In this document: positions 27,947 through 38,600 of the stretch, piece after piece
Layout of the letters: each line of letters starts with the position of its first letter
How positions within the stretch are numbered: the stretch's first letter is position 1
Origin: Streptomyces torulosus
GTDB lineage: Bacteria; Actinomycetota; Actinomycetes; Streptomycetales; Streptomycetaceae
Direction: 5' to 3'
Assembly (NCBI RefSeq): GCF_001419765.1
Contig: NZ_LIRK01000191.1
Location: 1-64,000 of the forward strand
DNA: 64,000 nt
Made by a program: the position numbers and the translations under genes
The notes under the pieces: model-generated
Databases searched by the model: none
What the model was told of the DNA's origin: nothing
What the model saw: only the letters and a program-made list of their open reading frames with translations

Positions 27947-27989
27947 GGTTGCCCTCGCCCGTAGAGACCTACCTCCGGCGAGGGCAACC
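27947..27989 (+). terminator. Strong hairpin terminator after the cupin gene
   Basis: GGTTGCCCTCGCC (27947-27959) pairs perfectly over 13 bp with GGCGAGGGCAACC (27977-27989) across a 17-nt loop, starting 14 nt after the stop codon. Confidence 0.8.
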
Positions 27990-28097
27990 CCGTCGATGGT
28001 CGTTTCGCCCACCTGTCAGCCTGCCTCGGCGACGGCCGCGCCGACTACTCGGCCGAGCACCGCCGCCACGGGGGCGAAGCGATGCGGTGACACCCGC

Positions 28098-28949
28098 TCA
28101 AGGGGAAGAGGCAAGCTGCCCTTGCTGCCGGTATTGCGATGGCGCGCATCCAACGTGCTTACGGAACACGCGGGCGAAGTGCTCCGGGTTAGGGAAACCG
28201 CAGCGCCTACCGACTTGAGATACTGGGTCATTGTCTACTGCGAGCAGATGGCAGGCAGCTTCGAGGCGCAACTCGGTGAGGTATTGCAGAGGTGTCTTTC
28301 CGGTCGCTGCGGAAAAACGACGCAGGAAGTGGTACCGGCTGAGTCCTGCTTCCTTGGCAAGCTGATCAAGCGTGATGTTCGAGGAGAAATTCGCGCTCAT
28401 AAATGTTGTCACCGTTTGTAGCTGTTCCGGGCTAAGGCCTCCGGTGCGCGGTGAGGCGTCGCGGCGTGGATGGAGTAGATATTCAGCCAGGTAGTGGGCT
28501 GCACTCATGGCATAGCGCTCTCCTGCACCTGTCTTTCGGGCATGAAGTAGAGCCTGCGCCATGGATGCGACATGTGGATCGAAGGCGCGCAGTGTCTGTA
28601 ATTCCGAAACATCACGGACAGGAGCGGTGGTGTGCGTGTCCAGTGCCCGCTGAAGGACTTCTACGGAAAGCTGGATATAAACGACTTCGAATGGGAGACG
28701 TCTGGGCGGTGTCCTGCTGAGCCGGATCAGGTTGTTGGGTGCGATCCGGCAGACCTCGCCAGGCCCGAGCGTGGTACCTAGCCAACCGCCATTCTCTCGA
28801 CCTTCAATTTGACACACACCTCGTATTGGCGTGACGATGCCGAACCACTGATCCGGCAATTGGTATGTCCAGGTGCCGCTGTCGTGTCCTGCGGCACGCT
28901 CTTCCACAACGAGTTCCCGATAGGATTGGTCTCGGCACGTATTGATCAC
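28098..28949 (-). CDS. AraC-family transcriptional regulator
   Basis: A 283-residue regulator. An N-terminal AraC-binding-like cupin domain (about 20-160, with WFGIVTPIRGVCQIEGRE) is followed by a C-terminal double helix-turn-helix (about 185-280: NITLDQLAKEAGLSRYHFLR, then CGFPNPEHFARVFRKHVGC). I chose GTG 28949 because AAGGGAAA precedes it on the minus strand. Codon use is less GC-saturated than in the genes to the left, so it probably belongs to the island. Its target is unknown. Confidence 0.85.
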   Translation of the reverse strand: MINTCRDQSYRELVVEERAAGHDSGTWTYQLPDQWFGIVTPIRGVCQIEGRENGGWLGTTLGPGEVCRIAPNNLIRLSRTPPRRLPFEVVYIQLSVEVLQRALDTHTTAPVRDVSELQTLRAFDPHVASMAQALLHARKTGAGERYAMSAAHYLAEYLLHPRRDASPRTGGLSPEQLQTVTTFMSANFSSNITLDQLAKEAGLSRYHFLRRFSAATGKTPLQYLTELRLEAACHLLAVDNDPVSQVGRRCGFPNPEHFARVFRKHVGCAPSQYRQQGQLASSP

Positions 28950-28999
28950 GTAGTTTTCCCTTGTGTGGGGTCGGGGAAACGAGGAGTGACAGGAGCCAG

Positions 29000-29365
29000 G
29001 TCCGTCAGCCTCAGGGCTGCAAAAACGGAACGGTCTACCTCTGTCGCTGGGCATCTCCGGCGCCAACTGCACGACAGCCTCGGCCTGAAGCCGCTCGTGC
29101 GCGGGATGCCACCGATCCGCTCACGCCGCGGTCCGCGCCGATGGCTCCGCAAGCGAGGCATCCGTCACCACATCGCCCGCAAAGGCATCGAGTCCTTGCA
29201 GCGGCTGGACCGCCACCGGTGGGTCGGCTGAGTGGACGGTGTCCTGGCCCACCGGGCTGCCGACGCCTGCAGCGCCGCTACGAGCCCAAAGCCGAGCACT
29301 TCCACGGGGCTGCCAGCCCGCGGCGATGCAATTGTGCTCTTATGCACCGATGCGTTGCGCGTTCA
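29000..29365 (+). pseudogene. Decayed IS5-family transposase fragment
   Basis: Three frames together read a typical IS5-type DDE transposase C-terminal half: GLPLSLGISGAN (29036 on), then after a one-base slip DSLGLKPLVRGMPPIRSRRG, then WLRKRGIRHHIARKGIESLQ and RHRW, then in another frame GCRRLQRRYEPKAEHF. The segment between RGPRR and the WLRKRG block, normally about 20 residues with the second catalytic acid, is deleted. At least two frameshifts make it non-functional. It marks the left edge of the island. Confidence 0.7.
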
Positions 29366-29561
29366 ATCGCATCTCGTTTGTCCATGGTCATGGTTGTTTC
29401 CTCGGCGTTTCCTCAGGTCCGAGCGCGAGCCAGCATGCGCCGTCGAATGCCAAGGCTGCTGCGGGTGACCATGCTGGCAGGAGTGATCGGCGATTCAGGC
29501 GGTTCTGGTCGTTCAGCGGCTAAGTACAGGGAAACTGATCGCGAACCGTCGCGTCCGCTTG

Positions 29562-32558
29562 TCAGAGGGAGTCGAGGGTGCCCGTGAGGACGGCGGTGAC
29601 GAGTTCGGTGCGGGAGCGCTTTCCGGTGCGGGCGAGCAGCCGGGTCAGGCGCCCGACGACCGCGTCCTCGTTGAGTCGCAGGATGGTGGCGATCTGGCGG
29701 GTGGTGAGCTGTTCGGCGAGCAGGGTGGCGAGCAGGTGGTCGTTCTCGGCGGTGGCCTGCTTGCGGCCGGGGATGGTGAGTCCGGCCTCGCGCAGCTTGG
29801 TCCTGGTGTGGAAGCGCCACAGGGCGGCACCGGTCATGCCGAACAGTTCGTATGCCTCGTACAGGGGCTTGCGCGGGCCCGCGCCCCCGTCGGCGGCTTC
29901 CAGGAGGGTGGTCGCCGTCTCGAAGGGCAGGCCGCGGGAGCGGGCCAGGTTCACCGCCTCGTGCAGGTGGTCGCGGGCGGTGTCGGGGGCCTCCTGGCGC
30001 AGGACCCGGGCCGAGGCCAGCAGGTACCTGAGCTGTGCCCGTCCGCTGCCTGTGCGGGAGGAGAGCTGCCCCAGGCTTTCCACGCAGGTCGCCGCCTCGG
30101 TGGTGCGTCCGGCCTCGACTGTCACCTCGGCCAGCAGGGCCCACAGCTCCTCTGTGGCGTAGGTCTGGTCGTGCTCCTGTGCAGCGGCGAGCCCGCGGCG
30201 CAGTGTTTTCTCGGCTGCGTCCATGTCGCCGAGGGCCATGAGCACTTCTGCTTCTGATGCGTTGAGCGCGCACTGCAGCGGACTCGTGCCGGGGACGCGC
30301 ATTTCCTCGACTATCTGCAGGGCGCTGGTGACGCGGCCCCGAGCGAGGAGGATGGCCGCGGTCCTCGCGGGCATCAGAGAGTTGTCCGACACCGGGGTGG
30401 ACTGGATCTCGTTGTTGGCCAGCAGTCGGCGGGCTGACTCCAGTGCCTGATCCCACCGGCCCGTAAGGTGGTGGAAGAGGAACTGGCTGAGCGGGGGCAG
30501 CGCTTGTACGGTCAGGCCGGCGGTCTCCAGCAGGTTGTGGGCGGCGTTGAGGTCGTAGCTGGTGAGCAGTTCGTCGAACATGCCGCTCGCCAGCGAGTAC
30601 ACCTTGCCAGGGGGCAGCTCGGGGGCGTCGTGCATGGTCAGTTCGCGCCGGTAGGATTCCGGTCGGCCCATGGCCAGGTCGGCCAGGGCTCTGAACCGGG
30701 CGAGCGCCGCGCGTGCGCGTGGGCTGGTGTTCCACACGGTCTCGGTCTGCTGGAGCAGGTGCGCTGCCTCCTGCCATCGCGAGAGGTGGCACAGGGCCAG
30801 GGCCTGGCCGCTCATCTTGGCCAGGGCGGGCACTGGCAGCCCGTCCCACCAGTAGGCGGTGGCGAACCGGGACATCGTGGCCCAGTCACGTTGGTTGGCC
30901 GTGACCGCCACGACCAGAAAGGCGGCCTCCTGCAGGTCGAGGTCGCTCAGCGCAGGTCCCGGGTTACGCAGCAGCGATTCCCCGGCGGCCCTTCCCGTGG
31001 CGTAGTCGCAGGCCAGGTAGGCGGTCGTCCCGTACTGCTGGAGGACGAGATCGCGGGCGTCGGCGTGCTCGGTCAGGTCACAGGCGGCCCGCAGCCACCG
31101 CAGGGCCCGCTCGTCATCGGTGCCGGGCCTCATCCGCCGTGCGGCAGCCGTCAGTTCGGCCACCGCACGCTCCCGGTCCACCAGGCTGCCCGCGTCCGCG
31201 ACCCGGTCTGCCCGGTAGGCCGGCGCGTTCGCCTCGTCGAGAAGACCCGGCGCCGGGCGGATCACACATCCGGCGCTCTCCGCGTCCGCGTCCTTCCAGA
31301 GGACCTCGACCGCCGTGGCGGACAACCGGCTGCGGTCCACGGGGCTCAGCCGCTCCCGGACGGTGTGCCCTGTCAGCGGCAGCCGGAACGTCCAGCCCTC
31401 TGCCGTGGCGCCGTCCGGTCCGGGCTGTTCCTCGATGATGCCCGCCTCGACCAGGCGGCGGACACCGTCGTAGGCAGCGTCGGCGGACAGGCCGGCCCAC
31501 GCCGCGGTCAGCTGCAGGGCCGGTCGGCCGAGCGGCCCCAGGATGCTCAACGCCGCGGCCACCGCACGACACGGCTCGCCCAGCGCGTCCACTGCCGTGA
31601 CGAACCTGTCGTCGTCGGGCAGCACCGGTACCGGCGTCCTCGCGCCAAGAAAGGCGTGGCCGTCGGCGACCCGGATCCCGTCCCGGCGAGCCCAGCCTGC
31701 GAGCAGGGCCTCGACCGCCCCCGGGATGCCACGGGTCAACTCGCCCACCTGCCGGGCGAGGACGGCGTCGGGCTTTGCCCGCAACCACCGCGCGACCAGC
31801 GCGGTGACGTCATCCGGTCCCAGCGGGGACAGCTCCACCGTGCGGGCCCCCTCGACACCGGACAGCCGCTCCAGGAGGCCGGCCGGACCGTCGCAGCCTG
31901 ACCCCCGGGCCTCTCCGGCCTTCCGTCCATGGCCTGAGGTGCCCAAGCCGACGGCGTCCGGCGCGCCCTCTCTCATGCCCCCTGGGCCCGGTGCGACGTG
32001 CCGCACTGCCGACACCACCAGCCGGACACCGGGCGCGAGCCGCGAGAAGTCGATGCGGCACAGCACGGCCAGGGAGTCGGGATCGGCATGCTGGACGTCG
32101 TCGACCATGATGGTGAGCGACGTGGCCTGGGTGAGGGAAGCGCGAAGCAATGCGTGCATCGCTGTGGGGTCACCCTGGTCGACGGCGGACAGCGCCCGCG
32201 TAACCAGCTTCCCGGCCGGCCGCTGCTGTGGCGAGGCGGATCGGTGCTCTTCGAGTGCCATGACCAGCCGCAGCGCCAGCAGCAGAGGCCGTTCACCGTC
32301 GCCAGGAACACAGTCCACCGCCAGCACGGCGGTCCCTTCTGGACGCAGCCGTCCGTCGACCGCCTTGAGGAACGCACTGCGGCCCACACCGGTTTCGCCT
32401 CGGACAAGGACCAGGCGGGGACCGTCAGGGTCGCTCAGGAAGTCGTGGCTCTGCTCCAACTCGCGCTCGCGGCCGAGCAGACTGTCGCCGGTACGGTCCA
32501 GTCGTGCGGGCGTACCCCAGCTGATCAGTCCGTTGGTTGCTGCCACTGTGCGGTACAT
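29562..32558 (-). CDS. LAL-type LuxR regulator with altered P-loop
   Basis: A 998-residue large ATP-binding LuxR regulator. The N-terminal ATPase has a Walker A-like RGETGVGRSAF (residues 53-63), in which the normally essential Lys is Arg, and a Walker B LTIMVDDVQHAD near 150. A long helical middle region follows. The C-terminal LuxR helix-turn-helix (about 935-990) reads LTTRQIATILRLNEDAVVGR. It is divergent from a second LAL gene, and the pair probably controls the adjacent biosynthetic genes. The start is taken as ATG 32558. Ribosome binding is unclear. Confidence 0.88.
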   Translation of the reverse strand: MYRTVAATNGLISWGTPARLDRTGDSLLGRERELEQSHDFLSDPDGPRLVLVRGETGVGRSAFLKAVDGRLRPEGTAVLAVDCVPGDGERPLLLALRLVMALEEHRSASPQQRPAGKLVTRALSAVDQGDPTAMHALLRASLTQATSLTIMVDDVQHADPDSLAVLCRIDFSRLAPGVRLVVSAVRHVAPGPGGMREGAPDAVGLGTSGHGRKAGEARGSGCDGPAGLLERLSGVEGARTVELSPLGPDDVTALVARWLRAKPDAVLARQVGELTRGIPGAVEALLAGWARRDGIRVADGHAFLGARTPVPVLPDDDRFVTAVDALGEPCRAVAAALSILGPLGRPALQLTAAWAGLSADAAYDGVRRLVEAGIIEEQPGPDGATAEGWTFRLPLTGHTVRERLSPVDRSRLSATAVEVLWKDADAESAGCVIRPAPGLLDEANAPAYRADRVADAGSLVDRERAVAELTAAARRMRPGTDDERALRWLRAACDLTEHADARDLVLQQYGTTAYLACDYATGRAAGESLLRNPGPALSDLDLQEAAFLVVAVTANQRDWATMSRFATAYWWDGLPVPALAKMSGQALALCHLSRWQEAAHLLQQTETVWNTSPRARAALARFRALADLAMGRPESYRRELTMHDAPELPPGKVYSLASGMFDELLTSYDLNAAHNLLETAGLTVQALPPLSQFLFHHLTGRWDQALESARRLLANNEIQSTPVSDNSLMPARTAAILLARGRVTSALQIVEEMRVPGTSPLQCALNASEAEVLMALGDMDAAEKTLRRGLAAAQEHDQTYATEELWALLAEVTVEAGRTTEAATCVESLGQLSSRTGSGRAQLRYLLASARVLRQEAPDTARDHLHEAVNLARSRGLPFETATTLLEAADGGAGPRKPLYEAYELFGMTGAALWRFHTRTKLREAGLTIPGRKQATAENDHLLATLLAEQLTTRQIATILRLNEDAVVGRLTRLLARTGKRSRTELVTAVLTGTLDSL

Positions 32559-32801
32559 CCTTGTTCAGAGATATGCCCGGGCGGACAGTGAACACGGCCA
32601 CCGGCTGTGTGCCCGCACCCGGCCTTTCGTCGGTGCGCGGACATTATGAGCGTCGTCGCCACGCCATGAACCGTCAGGCCCTGTACGCGCCAACCTCCGG
32701 TGCGCCTGGAGTGCCGTACATTTCCAGCCGGGTAAAAGGAACGCAAAGTGGCGAGGAGCCGTCTCTCCTCGGGGTTGAGGAGAACGAGAGGAGCGGCAAC
32801 C

Positions 32802-35654
32802 ATGCGGCACCAGCGTGGAGCGGTCATCGGCAGGGACGGCGCGGTCCGCGACGTAGCGGAAGCCCTGCGCGCCACCGGGGAAGCGGCCCGGATCCTGCTG
32901 GTCACCGCTGAGGCCGGAATGGGCAAGACAACCGTCCTGGAGCAGGCTCGGCGTGCGGCAGCCCAGGCCGGCGCCGTAGTGGTGCGGCTCGGCTGGGAAG
33001 ACGAAGACGCCGAGGACACGGCCGACGCGACGGTCCTCGACGCAGGCTGCGGCCTGACAGTCGAGGATCCCGACGGCTGCCTGCCGCCGCTCATGGCAGC
33101 CCGCCGAGCACAGTTGCGGGCCGCCGTGCGGGAGGGCGGGGCGAGCGCGCTGTCCGCCTTCTCCGAGGCGCTGACGGAGGCATCCCGCCAGACCCCGTTC
33201 GCGCTGGTTGTCGACGGCGTCGAGCGGATGCCGCAGCGTAGTGCCGATGCTTTGGCGCTGCTGCTGCGGGTCTTCCGCCCGCGAGGCGTACCCGTGGTGA
33301 TGGCCGGGCGGCCGGGGCCCGCGGCGGAACCCGGCCGCGCCCGGCTGACGGCCGCGGCCGACCAGGTCCTCGAACTGCCCCCTCTGCAGCCTGCCGATGT
33401 CGCCACGCTCGTCGACGTCCACGTCACACGGCGGTTCGGCCGTCCGGCCGAATCCGCGTTGGCGGATGCTGTGTCGCGGGCGCTGGGCACGCTGGCGGGC
33501 AACCCCCGCGCCGCGTTGTCGGTGCTCGACGCGCTGGACGAGCAGGACTTGGTCGAACTCGACGGTCGGTTGTGCCTCACGCTGCCGGACAAGCGGCTGC
33601 GCTTGACCACCGGGGCGCCCGAGCTGCTCCGGTTCGGCTGGCCCGACACGCCCGCGGACCCCAAGACCATCAAGGCGGCGGTCGTCACCGCCTGTGTACT
33701 GGACCACGCCGAAGTGCACGTCGATGACGCGTTCACGATGATGCCATCTGCCGGAGCCCGGTCCCTTGAGTACACACTGGACCGCCTGATCAAGGACGGG
33801 ATCCTGACCGTGGACCCGCAGGGCCGCCTGTCATTCGCCGTCCCGGCGCTCGCCGCGGCCTTGCGGACCCTGCCCATCCAGGGCGACGTGCAGGGCAACT
33901 CCGCCCGGTACATCAAGCGGTTGGCGGACGAGTTCGGTGCCGAAGCCACCGGCCGCGGCTACCCGAGGCTGGCCGATCGCGTCGCGGCCTCCGGCCCGCT
34001 CCTGGACGATGCCCTCGCCGTCCCGCTGCTGCTGGCCGCAGCCCGCCAGGAGGCCCGGACCAACTGGCCCCGATCGGCCCGCGCTTACGCGGCCGCGCTA
34101 CACCGGCTCACACCACAGGACCAGCGCACCCATGGTGTGCTCCACGAGGCGAGCAGCCTGAGCCTGCGGCACGGCGACCACGAAGGGCTCCTGGCGCTCG
34201 GTAAGCCGCTGCTCGCCCTCCTGGACCCACCGCATACCGAACACACCGAGGACGTCGAGAAAACGGCCGGCCTGTCGAACATTGCCGCCGCATGGGTGTG
34301 GGCAGCCCTTCACGAACACCGAGCCCCTTGCGCCGATAGCGTCCACCGTCGCCTGGGCAAGGTCGCTGACCGGTTCCCCGCCGGGGCCGGGCTTGCGGCA
34401 CTCGGCGGCCTCTACGGCATCGGCCCGCTGTCAGCTCGGCCGACAGCGGCCTCCCTCCATATCCTGGACACCTCCGGTCCCGGACACGTCCGCATGCCGC
34501 TGCCCAAGCCCACCGAACTCCGCCTGATGACCGCCGCGGTCGGCAGCCACACCGAACTGAGCCGCGCGCGGCAGCACATGCCCCCCGAGGCCATCGACGA
34601 CCACACCCTGGACCAGCTGCGCGGCGCCGCCGCCTACGCAGACCTGGCCGGCGCTCTCGCAGCAGTCCTCGGCGACCGGTATGTCGCGGCACCCGAGGGC
34701 ATCGCCGTCCAGTACCGGGGCATGGTGCGCGACTATCTGGCCGGGGATTGGGACGCCGCTCTGGCGGCCGCCCGCCGTATCGAGGTGCGCAGCCGCACCC
34801 ACGCGGCGGCGGGCACCCCGCACCTGCCACGGGCGCTGGCAGCGGAGATCCACTGCACGCGCGGGGACGTCGCACGCGCCACAGCGTGGCTCGACCTGGT
34901 CCCCGACACCGCCACTCATCCCCTGGCCGCCCGGGCGCGGCTGGCGGTCCGGTACTGGTCGGGCCGACGAGAGGAGGCGCTGGACGAAGCCTGGCACGAC
35001 GCTCGACTGGCACGAAAGAACGGTCAGCTCGCCGGTGTCGAGCGGCTGCTGCTGCGCATCCTGTCGCTCGCCGCCCGGTCGGATCAGCCGTACACGGTCC
35101 AACAGGCCCTGGAGGAAGTGGAAACCCTGCACGACGAGGCAGCCACCCCCATGACCCACGAGGCCCTCCTTCTCGCACGCGGCATCGCGCACCACGACGC
35201 GGACAGCGCGCTGACCGCCCACCGGTTGATCAAGCTCCGAGGCGACGTCTACCTGAGCGTCATCTGCTGCCTGTGCCTGACACACGTCGCCGACGACCCC
35301 CGGCGCTGGCTGACCGAGGCCATGGGCAACGCTCACACCCTCGGCCTGGGAGGCCCCTTCCGCACCGCAGTCACCCGTGCCGCGCAGCAGCGCGACATCC
35401 CCGTACCGAGACTTCGCCAAGGCCAAGAGAAGTTGACCGAACTCGACATCAGACTGGTGCGCATGGTCACTGACGGCGCGACCAACCGGCAGATCGCCGC
35501 AGAACTCGCCTGCAGCCCCAAAACGGTGGAACAGCGCCTGACACGACTGTTCCAGCGCACAGGCTCCCGCTCCCGGAGGGAACTCACCGCCGCCTGGCTC
35601 AACGGAAGCCTCACCCAGACAGCCTCAGGCCCCTCCAGCCTGGACGACCACTGA
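32802..35654 (+). CDS. LAL-type LuxR regulator
   Basis: A 950-residue LuxR-family regulator with an intact P-loop (AEAGMGKTTVLEQA, about residue 42) and Walker B-like FALVVDGVERM near 135. The middle is helical repeats. The C-terminal helix-turn-helix (about 885-940) contains LVRMVTDGATNRQIAAELAC. ATG 32802 follows GAGAGGAG with ideal spacing. It converges with the last NRPS gene of the cluster, leaving 32 nt. As a pathway-situated regulator it is a likely activator of the NRPS operon, but this is inference. Confidence 0.9.
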   Translation: MRHQRGAVIGRDGAVRDVAEALRATGEAARILLVTAEAGMGKTTVLEQARRAAAQAGAVVVRLGWEDEDAEDTADATVLDAGCGLTVEDPDGCLPPLMAARRAQLRAAVREGGASALSAFSEALTEASRQTPFALVVDGVERMPQRSADALALLLRVFRPRGVPVVMAGRPGPAAEPGRARLTAAADQVLELPPLQPADVATLVDVHVTRRFGRPAESALADAVSRALGTLAGNPRAALSVLDALDEQDLVELDGRLCLTLPDKRLRLTTGAPELLRFGWPDTPADPKTIKAAVVTACVLDHAEVHVDDAFTMMPSAGARSLEYTLDRLIKDGILTVDPQGRLSFAVPALAAALRTLPIQGDVQGNSARYIKRLADEFGAEATGRGYPRLADRVAASGPLLDDALAVPLLLAAARQEARTNWPRSARAYAAALHRLTPQDQRTHGVLHEASSLSLRHGDHEGLLALGKPLLALLDPPHTEHTEDVEKTAGLSNIAAAWVWAALHEHRAPCADSVHRRLGKVADRFPAGAGLAALGGLYGIGPLSARPTAASLHILDTSGPGHVRMPLPKPTELRLMTAAVGSHTELSRARQHMPPEAIDDHTLDQLRGAAAYADLAGALAAVLGDRYVAAPEGIAVQYRGMVRDYLAGDWDAALAAARRIEVRSRTHAAAGTPHLPRALAAEIHCTRGDVARATAWLDLVPDTATHPLAARARLAVRYWSGRREEALDEAWHDARLARKNGQLAGVERLLLRILSLAARSDQPYTVQQALEEVETLHDEAATPMTHEALLLARGIAHHDADSALTAHRLIKLRGDVYLSVICCLCLTHVADDPRRWLTEAMGNAHTLGLGGPFRTAVTRAAQQRDIPVPRLRQGQEKLTELDIRLVRMVTDGATNRQIAAELACSPKTVEQRLTRLFQRTGSRSRRELTAAWLNGSLTQTASGPSSLDDH

Positions 35655-35686
35655 ACCCTGTGAACGCCTAAGCGCCGATGGCGCAG

Positions 35687-38600
35687 TCAGCCGACTGGTT
35701 GGTCGGCCCCCGCCGCCACGATCAGTCGGGCGGCGTTGGTGACTGAGGAGTCCACGAAGAACTCGGCGATCGGGACATGCACCGTGAACTCACTCTTGAG
35801 GCGGGAAATGAGCCGCAGCGCGGCCAGAGAGTGGAAACCCAGCGCAAAGATGTCTGTCCGCAGGTTGATCGTCGCTACTTTGAGTACCTCGCAGTAGATC
35901 TCCGCGACCTTGACCTCGAGCTCGCTGCCCTGCGCTTCCTCGGGGACGACACGCTCGCGGCTCTGCAGCGCGAGCAAGGCTGCTTGGTCAACCTTGCCGT
36001 GCGAGGTGAGCGGGAACCGTTCAACTACGGAGATGTGAGCCGGAACCAGGTGTGGGGGAAGCTGGGTACGCACGTACGCCGCGGCTGCTGCCTCGTCGGC
36101 GTACGCACCGATCAGGAACGCGATCAGCTCAAGCTCGGCCGCTGGATCAGCCTCGGTGCGCCGAGGCACGACCAGGCTGCGCTCCACGTCCGGATGGCCG
36201 TCGAGTACCGATTCGATCTCGGCGAGCTCGACCCGATGGCCGCGCAGTTTGAGCTGACGGTCCACGCGGCCGAGAAATTCGAGGTCACCTTCGGTGGTCC
36301 ATCGGCCTTGGTCGCCGGTGCGATACATACGTGCGCCCGGCTCGGCCGCGAAGGGGTCCGCCAAGAAGCGCTCGGCGGTCTGCTCGGGCCGGTTGAGAAA
36401 GCCGTCGGAGACGCCGGGGCCGGCCAGGTAGATCTCCCCTGGTACGCCGCGTCCAACCGGTGCGAGCAAAGCGTCGAGCACGTAGACGGCGGCGTGCGGC
36501 ATGGGTCGTCCGATCGGCAGCGCCTCGCGGTCGAAGTCAGCACCAGGCTGGTAGGTCGTGCTGGTCACCGCCGTTTCGGTGAGCCCATAGACATTGGTGA
36601 GCGGAATCCCGAAGTCCAACCAGCGCTGGTAGACCTCGATCGGCGCGCGTTCGCCGCCGACCAGCACTCGCCGCATGGTTTTCGGAAGGGGGACAACAGC
36701 CGGGTCGATCAGGCGCACTACTTCCATCCAGTAGGCGGTGGGGATCTCACATATGGTGATCTCGCGCTCTCCGAGGAGGTGCAGCAGTTCCTCCGGGCCG
36801 GTCCGGCCGAGCACGCCATCGAAAAAGACGACGCAGCCACCGGCCAGCCAGGTGGGGAAGAACTCCTCGACATGTACGTCGAAGGTCATCGCGGCGATCT
36901 GCAGCATCCTGTCTTCCGGGCCCAGATCGAACGTGTCCACCGCGGCACGGGTGAACGCGGTCAGGTTGACATGGGTGACGAGGGTGCCCTTGGGCACTCC
37001 CGTCGAGCCGGAGGTGAACGGGACATACGCGATCTGACGGACTGTCACAGCGATGTCCTCGAGATCCTCACCGCTCTGGGCCTCGATCGAGGAAGCAACC
37101 GCCGGATCGTCGAGGGCGAGCACATGGTGGGCCCCGGCGAAGTCCTCGGCAAGGGCCACGACCGTGAGCACCAAGCGGGGCGCGGTCTCGGCGAGGACGT
37201 GGGCCGTGCGGCTGCCGGGCGCGTCCGGAGCCACAGGGACGTAGGCCCCGCCCGCCTTCAGTACGGCGAGCACGGCGGCCGGCCAGGAGGAGCCATGGGG
37301 CAAGGCGAGCGCCACCCGCTCGCCCGTGCGAAGACCTAGCTGACGCAGATGCCGCGCGAGCCGGTTGGCCTGGCTGTTGAGCTCTGCGTAACTGACTGGA
37401 GTACCGTCTTCACGCTCGATCGCCGGCGCATCGGGGCTCTGCCGGACCCGCCGCTCGAACAGCGCGTGCAGGGTGGCCGGCTCGTCCCCCGGCACGGGCC
37501 GACCGGTGAGCTCCCGATCGGGCGCGGCGTCGGTCGACGTGCGAAGCGCTCCCAGTGGGAACTCGGGGTGGGACACGGCCTCGCCGAGCAGCGCCAGGTA
37601 GCTCTCGGCCATTGCCTCGATGGTGCCCGGGTCGAACAGCTCACTGTCGTACTCAAACTGAAGGCTCAGCTCCCCGAGCGCGTCCACAGCGCTGAGACTG
37701 AGACGGAACCGGGCCCCGCCATTGGACACCTCGTACAGCTCCGTCACCGCGCAGCCCGGCAGCGTGGCCTCGAACTCCGTGGACTGCTCGAAGGAGAACA
37801 TCGTCTGGAAGAGCGGGGTCTCACGCGAGGTGCGTTTGGAGTCGACCCGTTTGACAAGCTCGGTGAAAGGCGCGTCCTGTGAGGAGAGCGCGTCGAAAGC
37901 ACTCAGCTGGAGTTCGCGGACCAGCGAGGCGAAGGACATGTCCGCGTCCAGCCGCAGTCGCAACGGCATGGTGTTGACGAACAGCCCAATGAGCGACTGG
38001 TGCTCGGGCCGGATCCGGCCGGCCAGAGGCGTTCCGATCAGCAGGTCGTCCTGACGGGTGTAGCGGGCCAGCAGCACGCCCCAAACACCGCCGAGCATCG
38101 CGAAGGGCGTGACCCCGAGCCGCTTGGCGCAGGCGTAGGTATCGGCCCGAAGCTGCTCTGGCACCACTGTCGTGAACTCGTCCCCCCGGTAGTCCCGGGA
38201 GGCTCCTGAACTGTGATCGACCGGCAGTGCGAGGATCGTCGTCGCACCGGCCAATTCCCGAGCCCACGCGTCGAGCACGTTGCCGTACCCGCCGTCCTCG
38301 GTGATGCGCCGCTGTTCGGCGGCGAAGTCGCGGTACTGCATGGTGAGGTCAGGCAGATCGGGCTCACCGCCCGCGTGCCATGCGGCGTAGAGCGCGACGA
38401 ACTCGGTCCAGAACAGACGCAGCGACCAACCGTCCGCAACGATGTGGTGCATGTTGAGGAAGAACGCGTAGGCGTCATCCTCAAGACGTAGCGCGGCGGC
38501 CCGCAGCAGCGGGCCGTGCACAAGGTCGAAGGGCTCGCGAGCGGCGGTCTCGAGGAACACACGCCACTCGTCGGGCCGGGAGCGAAAGTCGAACACAGGC

